DNA of 64,000 nt from positions 10,822,181 to 10,886,180 of the forward strand of contig JACAXG010000012.1 in assembly GCA_018881555.1 (NCBI GenBank), given 5' to 3'. A program made the position numbers and the translations under genes. The notes under the pieces were generated by a model. That model searched no databases. It saw only the letters and a list, made by a program, of their open reading frames with translations, and was not told the origin of the DNA. This DNA is from Amblyornis subalaris. Lineage: Eukaryota; Chordata; Aves; Passeriformes; Ptilonorhynchidae. Every line of letters begins with the position of its first letter. Positions within the stretch are counted from its first letter, which is position 1. Below, piece after piece: positions 24,476 through 36,000 of this stretch.

Positions 24476-26370
24476 GTAAAAGTGCCTTTGTGAAGACTAT
24501 CACTTCTGCTCCCTGAACCCTTTCCCTCCAAAAATTGTTTTTGGGGGACACTGTGATCTTGACAGCTCTAGATTTGATATGTAACTTGAGGTGGCAGCCC
24601 TAACCCTTGCTTGATTTTAGCTACAGATAATCCATCACTGGCAAATTAAATTTTCAAGTATATAACACATTTCTTAATCTAAAAAAAAACCCCCAAAAAC
24701 CAAAACCCCAACAACTAGACCCACTTTTTTGCACATTAAAAACATTCCTTGCCTGATCATAATGTAACAAGTTTATGATAATCCTTTTTAAATGCAGGCG
24801 TTTGGCAAATCAATTTGGACAACTGTTACCTTCTACTCTCACATTACCATTCATCTGTTTAATGTCTAAACCAACTCTAAAGAACAGTTTAAGAGGAAGT
24901 GATGTAAATTAGTTGTTTCTTTTGGAGCTGCTTCTGACCACATGCCATTAACATCTATACATGAATGATGGGAGAACAGTCCTGGTGTGTCATTACAGAC
25001 TGGTGATGAACACACTAACAGCGTGTTTCTCTTGTTCGGTACTGCTCAACACACCTGATCCAGCTATATTCTTCTCTTATTCCATACATGCCTACTCTTT
25101 TTTTTTTCTGATCTTCCAGCAGGTCTTTACTTATCAAGCTTCCTATATACAAAATAAACCACACATACTACTGGCCAGCCACATTCCATTCATCCAGCTG
25201 CTGAGTGCATTTCATGTGCAACAGGTTTTCACATCACCTCAGAAAGCTCTCTTTAGAGCTTTGACACCCAATCCTCCCAAGTAAAGATGTTGCAAAACTT
25301 ACAACACTTTTGAATTAATACAAGAGTGGTCTGATATATCATTATTACATCTGATAGCATGTTTCCCACTTGTGAACCGATTTCCCAGAAGAGAATTTTA
25401 TGCCCACAACAAATTTTAATCTAAAAATACGAGCCTGTATTTCCACGTTTATTAATTCTGTTCACAGACTGGAGGATTACTTCTCTCTCTTTGCTCTCCC
25501 TGATATTTCACAAACAATCTGTGGGACAGGACAGGCTAATTGATTTCTTCGAACTCCTGGTTTAATAAAGTAAGGAGGTTTTATCTTTGGGTTTACACCT
25601 ACATCCTTAGAGTTAAAGATTTTGGAGCAAACTCAAATACTTGTTCTGCATCTGCAACGTTCCTCAGAATTCTGTAGAAGTTTATTATATTTAACCATTT
25701 CATTGTCTGGTAACATATCCTTGCTGAGCAAACAGTAACACAAAGAAATGAAATATCCTGCTATACTTACTGCCTATCCTGGAGATGACTGGACTCTGTC
25801 TTCACAGGGAGATAAAAGAGACCAGAAATTTTACTCTAATAAATGTAAAGCATTCCCTAAGCCTCTCCATCCACGGCAGTGCCACAGAAGACTACTGGGA
25901 CAACATTTTATGGAGAAAGAGGTCTAAAACACATGGAGGATGTTTACATGATACTGCTACCAGGAACTGACCATGAAACAGGGCACTTTTGGGAAAAAGC
26001 TTGTCATGGAAAATATGTAAAATTCCTGCCTTTCTGACTGGCAGTAGTGGCTTAGTGGATTCCCCTGAGATGATTTACAAACAAAGGGCATNAAAGTGTG
26101 CAAAGGACATGGTTATGTAATTGTGAGGCAATTTCTGTGCTACAGAAACAAGATTATAGTAATAGTAAATGATTTCCTTTTTTGTTCTCGCATCAGACAA
26201 TAGAACAACTATCAAAGAATTAAGAGAGTCAGCTACTTTCCTGTTGCTTTTACATCAGTTTTGACAGGAACTAATTACAGGTAGTTTGCTCAGATGTGAT
26301 ACTAATATTCTTTGTATATCTGCTGGAAAAACTGCACATTTAACTAAATACAATTAGTATGATAAACATA

Positions 26371-26393
26371 TCAGAGATACTAAATATCTCTGA
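26371..26393. repeat. Perfect 9-bp inverted repeat, 5-nt loop
   Basis: TCAGAGATA (26371-26379) and TATCTCTGA (26385-26393) are exact reverse complements separated by CTAAA. The surroundings are AT-rich and the hairpin may be chance. Confidence 0.65.
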
Positions 26394-27537
26394 AATATCT
26401 GTCTTAATAAGTTGCTTCAACACTGCAAGCTAAGTTTAGACACATGCATTTTGCTGTGTTAAATATGCACATTATTCAAACCAGGGCAACTGATCTGTAG
26501 ATTAGAATTATTTGTACAGTTAACTGAAACAAATTAAATGCTCCCCATTACAAAACCATATTTGAATGCCGAATATTTAATTGTTCAACTGGGATAGAGT
26601 AATATACTTACTTAGATAGAATGCTAGAAATCTGATGTGACTATTTGTGAAGACTTATTACATTTCTACTGGGGAGAGATTATAGATCAGCATTAATTAT
26701 CAAGACCTAATTTAGATGATCAAGTTTACCTTTCATTTTTGCAGTAGTGCATTCTCTGCATAACATTTTACCATGAACATCTTATGTTATTACAAGAAAT
26801 TATATTATGTATGGAAAGATTTTGAAATTATGTGGAAAAACAATGTGAACATACCTATATAGAAAATATTTTAGTACTCTGAGAAGTAAAAAATCATTAT
26901 GATTACAGAGCAGTTAGCGGGACTGCTCAAAGATTTTCTCTGAAGTAGATTTCTAGGACAGAAAACAATAGCAAGTAGCTTACTAGAAATTCACATTTAA
27001 ATAGTGTGGTTGCTGAAAAACTGTTGACAGAGAGGTTTTCTAACTTTCCCAGCATTTTCGTGAGACTTCTCTCTGTCTCACTTTTCCCAAGCAAAACTAC
27101 TGTAAACAATCCTAGGAGCTTTTGTAAATTAACTAAGTTTTGTCTAAGTTCTGTGCAGCTGCGCTTTGTTATCATTCTTACTTAGATAAATGTTTTGGAA
27201 CAGGTGTTGTTAGAATTAACCAATGAACTTAGTAAGTAGCTGACCAAGGGTCCAATAGACTCTTGACACTTCTGTAAACTTCAAGCGAGTTAAGAGATAT
27301 AAACCTTTGTATAATCATAATTAACTAATTAAAAAAGCTAGCATCGCTTCNTTCTCTCTGAACTTTATGTCGTATTCCTTCCGGCTACAGCGACAAGATA
27401 GGAACTGCCTTCTAGATGCTGGACTTTTATTACAGGATAAGGCTGATGCAGTCCAGGCTTGTAGACCTGTGAGTTTTGTATCTAAATAATTCTCAAAGTT
27501 CTTTGAAAAGAGTCAGAAACCTTTTATTTCTTGGACA

Positions 27538-27606
27538 AAGCCAAAAAAAGCCCTCAAACCAACAACCAAACCAACAACCCCAAACAACAAAAACCCTCAC
27601 CCCCAT
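27538..27606. repeat. A/C-rich low-complexity island
   Basis: About 70 bp made almost only of A and C with irregular CCAAA, CAACAA and ACCAA units. One of the longest of a dozen similar islands. The irregular unit suggests decay or slippage rather than a clean microsatellite. Confidence 0.8.
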
Positions 27607-29004
27607 CAAGTTTGGAAACAGAATGTTCTGAATACAAATATTCTGTCCAACTCATGGGACTTCAAACACAATCTAATTGCAAAAATTGACTGATTGAACC
27701 AAGAAAGAGTGAAGGGATAGGAATTCAGATATCTGCTGTAAGTGAAACATAATTTTGTTTTTAGGTGATGCAATAAGCAGAAAGAGTAAAACTGCTACAG
27801 GAAGTTTTATTATACATACAGAAGACTAATTTATGTATAAACCCTGAGTTAATGAGTGACACACATTTTAATGCAGATAAATGTAAAAGAATTAGATAGG
27901 ACCAATGAATAGATATTTGCTGATAAGAAAGAAACAGATGTCGGTACAGGGGAAGTAAAAATAAACATATCTGTTCAAGATACACCTGAAATGGCTGAAG
28001 TGATTTGGGAAAACATCACTATGTAATGAGGGTGGATTCTAGCAAAGAAATGCCCAAGTTGCCTCTTACATAATAAACATCAGCAGTGGCCTAATTTTAC
28101 ACATTTTTAGATTTCCCTTAAGCCTTTTTCTGAAATACAACACAAACCACACTTGAGATGTAAATACGTTTCAGAATGCTCAGGAAGAAAAACAGGAGCT
28201 GTGCAAGGAATCCTTTACAGCAAAAGCAAAGCTGTTACTTTAGGCCTGAATTCTGAAGATACACAGTACTGAACTTCTGCTGCAATCCCAGTGATTTCAA
28301 TGCCTCGACTTGTTGAATCTTTCCCTTCCTTGCTGTTACTCAGTTGCCCTTATAACTCACCTTGCATTTACCAGCTGACAGGCATTCTGTAACATCTGTT
28401 TGACAAAACTCACATACGCTAAAAGTACAGTCCTGGAAGCCATTTCTTAGCTGTCTGGAAGATGGTCAGAGAACCTCCAGTTTCTACGTATGCTCACAGA
28501 ACACGAAATAGCAAGAGAATTCATTTGTGTTCATAAAGGTAAGATTTGGAACATTTAGGATTTGACATGTAACATGTCACTGAAAGAATAAGAACTCCAC
28601 ACAGAGCTATTCATTAAGAAAGTTAATACCAAAGCAAACTTTGTTGTAATCATTTCAGATGTGCTTAGGAAGCAAGGGGAGTGATGGCTAGGACCTGCCA
28701 TTGGACAGCCTTTCTTGGAGAATGGAGGATTATCATGTGTTTTTAGAATGCATTTAAAAATCCTAAGCGTCTTTGGTGGTCAGTAAAACCCAAACAGCCT
28801 CTTAGATTTTTGTAGATTAAGTAGGTAGGCATAGACTAAGCAGAGTGGGAGAACTAGCAGCAGTCAGCACCATTAAGCTTATTCTGTGCCACTATTAAAC
28901 CAATGCCTGTGCCTGCTGTAGAGATTTCAACTAATGGCTTGAGGTTTCTTTTCTTGGACTCAAGATCAAAGCTCTGATCATATAGGGTCATTAACAATTT
29001 AATG

Positions 29005-29036
29005 TCTTTCTTTTTTCTTTTTTTCTTTTTTCTTTT
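29005..29036 (+). repeat. T/C-only polypyrimidine tract
   Basis: Thirty-two consecutive pyrimidines, mostly TTTTTTC units. It lies immediately before GCAAG at 29037-29041 and so could serve as the polypyrimidine tract of a splice acceptor, or be a simple repeat. Confidence 0.85.
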
Positions 29037-29041
29037 GCAAG

Positions 29042-29168
29042 AGGGGGCGTGTTACTGTTTGTGATGTTCATCCTGCCAAAATCCAGTTTGGGCTGTTGAA
29101 CACTCCCTATCCAGTGCAATCTGGTTTTGTTGCCGCCTGTTTTATTGGAAAGAACACCATGCTGCAGG
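29042..29168 (+). other. Exon-like segment, 127 bp, unverified
   Basis: A 32-nt polypyrimidine tract and GCAAG acceptor precede a 127-bp segment ending CAGG|GTATGC. One frame is open throughout (42 codons plus one base), beginning RGRVTVCDVHPAKIQFGLLN and ending NTMLQ. I do not recognise the sequence. The acceptor tract may simply be a microsatellite, and a 42-codon open frame is unremarkable alone. No partner exon was found nearby. Confidence 0.15.
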
Positions 29169-32100
29169 GTATGCATTTAATAGTTAATATATTAATTATC
29201 AAGTGCAGCTTTTGTAATGCCTCTGCATTTCACAACCAGGTAGCGTGGTGTTGAAGGATCACAAAATTGTAAGTGTTCCCTGTTTTTTTCATGTGGATGC
29301 CCACCAGGTGAAGAACTGAGGTTGAGTAAGATCCCAACAGTCTCCCACCAAGGTCACTATCAATGGCCCATATTAACCACCTAAAGCCACACACTGGCTT
29401 TAACTCACTTACCCAGTATGATTAAAGTCTGGACTATTTTCTGAGGGCAAAGTCATCTCCACAGAGGCTATACCTGGAGCTGCTTCACTCAGCAGCAGTG
29501 CATCTGAATTTGGCTAATTAGCATTGAAGGAAGGTAGCTGAGGAATCCATTGCGTATAGTGGAGTCAAAGCAGAGTTCTGATGCCCAGCAGCAGCACCAC
29601 ACTGAAATCTGGGGCTTCAGCAGATTCTCAAGGAGAGGAGGATGCCATATCCACCTCCTGTCATTCAGCAGCTCTCTGGTTTGAGCTCATTGACAGTCAG
29701 AAGCTGTCCCTATAACAGGTAAGTTTCTGGCAAAGAAAGCTGCCAGTGTGCAATGCTATGGATAGTTTGGAGGAAATGGATTTTCTGAATTGTGTAGGTG
29801 TTACTTCCAATAGATTTGTCTCCCTTTCCAGACCAGGCACGTATTCCCCCACTGTAGTGCAAAGCCTATTTCACTCCTATTCAGAAAGCAGCAACATGAA
29901 CATCAAAAGTCCTTGCTAACAGTGTATTTGGAACATAGGCTTTTGTGAGCAAGGAAACAGCTCACACAAATGTGGAAATGTTTGTTTTCCTGTTCGGCAT
30001 TCCCCCCAAGCCACTTACCTGTTTTACTAATGAGCAGCTAAAGGGTAATGCTAGATAACAAATGTTTGGTAACCAAGGATGCATCTTCTTGCTTTACTCA
30101 GAACTCTGGGGGCATTCAGCATCCAGTTCCCAGCGAGTCTGGATATCAACAGGAACCCAAGAGCTGAGCTTAGCCTCCCTTTTGGCAAGAAAAGTACCAG
30201 CTGGTGAACCACTTTGAAAGGCTGCAAGAAGTAAACTGGTTTGCAAACAGGTAGTGAAGCCCTTTGTTCTCACAAAGAATAATCTAGAGATACTTCCCTG
30301 CAGTGACACCAATCAGAGAGGGCAGGATGGTATGAGGGGCAGGATAAAAGGAAGGGATGGTGTTCATGGTACAATGCCCAGCTCCATGTGCTTCCTGCAC
30401 TGTTCCTAGCCAGGTTCTCAGGTATTGAAAAATTATTTGTTTGAAGGTCATCCATTCTTCTGTGCTTAAATAAAGTTTGTGGTGAAGTGTTAGTCATTCA
30501 CAGAAGAATTAAACCATCAGAGTCATAGTTTCATGCCAAGAAATCATAATATGGTTACACTGGGTGCAAGTCCAAAGTGAAACTAGTTTGTAAAGCCTAG
30601 TTAAAATACTTCTATAGTTTAAGAATTTTTTAGGCTTTCCTCCATCCTTAAAATTGACACCCATGTACACACACAGTTCAAGCATTATCTATCTGTTTGC
30701 ATGCTCTTTAATCAGCTGAATTAAAAAGCAGTCCCTGCAAACTGCATGTGTTCATAAGAAGTTTATGGAGGTCACTAGATTTAGTGGCTCTGTATATTAC
30801 CTTATCTTGTCCTTTCCTGAAGGAGTATATTCCTGACAATGTTTCCAGCTTTTGAATTAGGAAAAAATGGACAAGTCTATGAAAGAAACGTTCAGGACAA
30901 AGGAATCAATGATCCTAAATTGGGAAAAGCCTTCCCTTTAAGATGAAGCAGTGTGATGATTTGATGACTTATCTGTGTTATATACTGGAACATAGTGCAG
31001 AGATACTGAGGGCAGTACTAGAACTGAAGGCAGGGTAGCTGGGCAAATGTGGCTCTGTAGGGCTGGCCCTAATAGCTGCTACTCATTGCATTTGGTTGTG
31101 ACTGGCTGTAGGGGACAGAGAGGATGGTTCAGGCAATGGATTTTAGTTGTGNATACTCTGGTTAATGACTGGGAAGAGATAGGTGATTCCTGGTAGAAAC
31201 TGAAAATATCTTCCAGTGGAAAAGACATTTTCTTCCATTCACTTAGAAACCTTTTATTATCCCCCCCAGCTGTTTCCCCAAGTTTATGACTATCATCTTT
31301 ATTTTATGGAGTGTTTTCTTTCTTATATTAAGCCCAAATGTCTGCCCATAGGAAGGTCTTGCCTGTCGTGCTAAGACAGCTAGAACTAAATCAGTGTCAT
31401 GGTCCCAGAGAGGCAGTTTCAGAGGCAATAGGATCGCCCTGTCAGAGCACAGAAAATTTTGCTGACTGTTCTGCAGAAATGCAATTTCTTTAGGCTCTCA
31501 ATCTCCTTCTAGCATGTCCAAAATAGGAAGAAGATAGAACAAGTACTAGCTCTGCTGCAGACTGGATGGAGCTCTAGCAAGCTTGAAAGCAAGTTTGTCT
31601 GCAGTTTCCAAACTTACCCTGTGCTTTTTGGGTAAGTTTTGGAAAGGACAGTTTTGGAAAAAGCTTAAAAGAAAGAGAATCCATGAGGCTTTTGAAGCTA
31701 TTGATCAGTTTATCTGTTTTAGACTTTCACCACTACAGACTGGAAAAATTGTGATAAAAGGAGTCTACTGATTAGCCTTTGCTGCTCTCTTTAGCCGTAA
31801 GTTGAAAAGAAACAGTTGCTGCCTGGGCCTCCAAAGCTCCATGTACCTTTCAATGGATCCAAAAGCACATATTTGGATTGTAAGCAAGAAACAAAGAAGG
31901 AAGGAAAGCCAGGAAGTCATCAATCTAGAAAATAAAGTAAAAGTTTTACCTTTGGCTCCTCCCAACAACTGATTAAAGGTTAACACAGCAGTTTGGCTGG
32001 CAAGATTGCTTCCCTCCTGAGCCCCAAGGTAAGCAAACATTGTAAATGCTCTGTGGGAGTGGCAGCAGTAAAAAGATGGAAAATTTCCATTAGCATGGAC

Positions 32101-32638
32101 GTTTTTGAGATGGGCCCAAACAAAATCTAAGTAACTCTTCAGCTATGAGATATGCTAATCTTAGCTATGGATTGGAGCTCTGCAGCTCAATGACCATTGT
32201 TAGCTGAGAATTTTATGTAAAATGTGTAAACATAAAAACTGATGTAATATAGCATATGAATGTGTTTGCAAGACAGCAAACAGCAAATGATAGCCACACA
32301 CAAACATGCACATGATTTCTTTCCATAACAGAAGCTGTACCGTTCAAAACAGTTGCCTCAAATGATGGGTTGAAGACAAGCATTCCGCTTAGAACTGGGC
32401 ACCATTTATCATGTGGGAAGTACCAGTGAGTTGGATCAAACTGCAGAACTGGAGATACAGAAGTATTGCATTAACTCTCTATGTCAATGACCGTAAGTGG
32501 GAAAACTACCAGTTTTTAGTGATGTTGAACTGAAAGGAAGTAAAGTAAGAACACGGAAATAGCTTCACTAACATTCCGTGGTTGTCACATGTACCAGCAT
32601 AATCTGGATTTAACAACAACAGATTAGCAGGATCATTA

Positions 32639-32722
32639 AAACTAAAACCAAACAAACAAAACTGAAAAGCAACCGAAACCAAAAACCCAACTCAAAACCT
32701 CCAAACCACAACCCCAAAATTA
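32639..32722. repeat. A/C-rich low-complexity island
   Basis: About 84 bp strongly dominated by A and C, with repeated CCAAACAAAC, ACCAAAAACCC and CAAAACC words and only a few G or T bases. A second such island follows at 32978-33035. Both carry A/C on the plus strand. Confidence 0.8.
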
Positions 32723-32977
32723 CAAAGAATAAAACTATTTTCCATGGAGAATCTAGAAGAAACTGCGAGTGGCTATATTGCCAGCTTTACACAATATATA
32801 TTACATATAATTATCAAATGACATATATATGAACTCATTTAGGAGAGCTAAATTCAGAGCTTTGAATTATGATACTAAGAGTCCAAGCTAACTATAGGTC
32901 CATATAAAGCTACTGAAAATCTACAGGTAATTACAGGCCATACATGAAACTGGGCACAAATCAGCAACACTAAGAAG

Positions 32978-33035
32978 GAAAAAAGAAAAAAAAAAGGAAA
33001 ACAACCCCAAAAAACTCCACCAAAGAAAAACTAAA
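32978..33035. repeat. A-rich then A/C-rich low-complexity island
   Basis: An A-rich tract with interspersed G passes into AACAACCCCAAAAAACTCCA-type sequence. It resembles the other A/C islands and lies about 250 bp from the previous one. Confidence 0.75.
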
Positions 33036-36000
33036 ACTGATACTCCCTCACTGTCAGAATAAGTTACAATGTAGAAGGCATCAATACCACGGCACTGGCA
33101 TCACACAGTAACTCCAAAACTGACGCTGGACAGTGAGTACAAAGGAAACCTTTGCCCCACACCTACTAGGAAAGTGAGTTAATAATATGAGTTAATGACG
33201 TGACGAGGTGTTCAAACACTGTCTAACCATGGTTATCCATTCTCTGCAGTACAAATAACTCACCCCCTGACTGCCAAGCTGAGTGCAAAAATCCCCATCC
33301 CAACCCAAAAACCGCAAGTCTTGGCAGGCCTAGATAGAAGCATGGCACAACATGAGATTTTCTGATCCTAAATATGGAACAACTGCTCTCTGCCAAGTAA
33401 GAAGAGCTTAATGACCTCACCTGCATGGAGATGGGCTGTAGGCTGGAGGTGCCACTCTCTCCATGGGTCCTTCTGCTCTTTTCCAGAGGAAAAGCAGATG
33501 AGGGGTGGGGGAGAAGAGGAACATCAAGGTGTCAGGAAGATGCAATGCTGACAATAAGTAAATTACTGAGTTCTATTTTAAACGTCAGAGCTTCCTGTCA
33601 TTGCAGTTACAGCCACAGTAAAGTCAAATGTGTCTTTAATTGAAACTACTGGAAAACAACACGTTGGGCCGAGCCTTTTGTGAAAGTCCATTTGTTTCAA
33701 CTAGAATTCAGTAGGCATTGGGCACCTGGGCCTTACTGGACTCAAAAATCTCAGCCTTAAATTTTTACTTTAGAAGTGTAAGGGAGAAGTTTTCCATGTT
33801 ATTGAGTAAAGTTAAGTGGAGTTCAGAGTGAAACTTTCCAGAAATCGACACCAATTATTTTGCTTTGGTAGTAAGAGATCAAACAAGTCATTACCAGATT
33901 AAACATACTTTTCATTTTTTGGAAGCTTTGCTGGATCACATGGCTCAGGTAGTTAATTTAAAAACTAGCCCCTTTGAGTTTCCCACTTTGCTGTACAGAT
34001 AATGACCAATTCTAAACACAGTTGGGCCTTATACTTTTGTATGTTATTTGATCTCTTAAGTTTTCTCGATAAAACATTATCTGTGAAACAGAGAAACAAA
34101 CCAAATATTATGGAGCATTTTAATACTTACAACAACAACAAAAAAACCCACACGAACCCCAAACAACTCTTACAATCCAGCACTAGTTAAATTCGAAAGT
34201 TCAGTTCCCTGAATTAAGTTTTTCTGCCTTAAAATTACTGTTACTTTTCAGCCCATATCCATAAAGTATTGCTACTTATAAAACAACCCAAAACTATTTA
34301 TATATAATAGATACAGAAAGAGACAAGAGCAAAAAAGGAAAAGCAAAGTCTGGTTACCAGTGCTGTTTCCAGTGGAAAGATGAATTTCAAGAAGGTATGA
34401 TTAAGTATCTCTATTAAGAGTTGAATCATAACTACAGAGGTTCTAAATAGAGCCAGCATGTTTGGCTTAATTGATGATGAGAAGAGCTGGGAGTATGGAC
34501 AGAAAGGCTGAAGGAGTGGTAATGGCTACTGGCACTAGACATGACTAAATGACAAAACAGGACGTGATTGTTGTTTCCTTGCTGTAAGTCCTTTGGAGTC
34601 AAAAAGCTAGAAGGCATTTTAAAATTTATTTCTTTCCAAGCTCATACCTTACTCATCCTGACGTCCTAAACTAATGCAGCACTTGCTAAAATTCTTTAGC
34701 ATCTAGAAGATGACAAAGGCTTTATAAGTTTGATATAATAATTGCCCTTTTATGGCATGGCAGCAGCAGGGAGATGGGCCCAGCATTCAGTCTGAAACAA
34801 TCACAATGCCAACACAGTCGAGTACCCCGGGTCCAACTGGGGTTAGTTGTATGCCTGTCACGAGATTAGCAGTGAATGCATTTTAAACTGCTGACAGTGG
34901 AATCCCAAGCAATTTCTTTTTCTTCATGCAGCATTTGTTAACCTCAGTTAATATTCTAAAGAAGTAACACGATCCAGGTTTATTTATGTATATAATCTGT
35001 TCCAGCAATCTGTTAAATCATATGTTTACATTTCAAGTAAAGGCCCGATTACTAAACTTTATTCACCTCTTCCATTGCAACTTTAGCGAGAATTACTGTT
35101 GATAATACCTCATGATACTTTTAAAATACACTGCAGTTAGGTTTCACACCAGAGTAAGATCAATCTGCTGTTACTGAAGAGGGAAAATATTTATTGCAAC
35201 TTGACTGTGAAAATTCCTGTTTATTAAATCTTTTAACCTTTAGATCAGCAGCTCATTTCTCCACATTTCTGTGTGCTTACCATTAGGTCAGCAATAAAGT
35301 GTTCTCAGAAGTGGATTAATGCTTTGGAATGCTTACAGGGATGCAACGCTGTCACATAACAAGGCACATACACACAGAGGATTAAAGGCAGTAATACAGG
35401 CTTGCAGGCAGCTTTGCTCTACAACAGGGGCAGACAGTCCCTGCAGGATCAGCAAAGGCATTCTACTGGCACACACAGGCTTACAGAGCTTTACATATGA
35501 GGTACTCAGGGAAATAAACAAGATTATTTATCTGCATAAAATAAGCACACATGGAAGTCTTCAAAGGCTATGGACTGAAATTTCGACCCATCTGTTCCCC
35601 AACTAAACATGCTGGATTTTCACTACCCAGTCCCTCACACACTGTTTCCTTAAAGGCCCCAAATTTTTAACATGGAGTGTAAAATAGCGTGTTCCTTGTT
35701 CCCTAGAGAGAGAAGCAGTGAAATGAACTAGTTAAGAGTTTTCAATTTAAAAGCTGAGTTTCAGTTTTTCCTGTATACATCTTCTGATCCTAAAATTCAT
35801 ACTGTATCTCAGGAAGCTTCAGCGCTTGTGCTTGGGGTGCCGCCACAATATTTGTCTTGTGTTTCTGTGAAAAGAGCACCAGAATTTATTTCCCTAATAC
35901 TCTTTAGACTTTCTGCTCTAATTTGAGTTTTATATTGAAGAGTCAATAAAATGATTTGTTATCTGTTCAGTTTCCTTGGTATTACCAGTGTTTCTACATG

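Larger units (their letters stand above)
24476..29004. other. AT-rich non-coding stretch, no gene recognised
   Basis: Only short open frames occur, the largest 107 codons at 24961-25284. A/C-rich islands lie at 24681-24716 and 27538-27606, and a perfect 9-bp hairpin at 26371-26393. A GTAAGA donor-like site at 28540 has no convincing acceptor upstream. No protein family is recognised. Confidence 0.6.
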
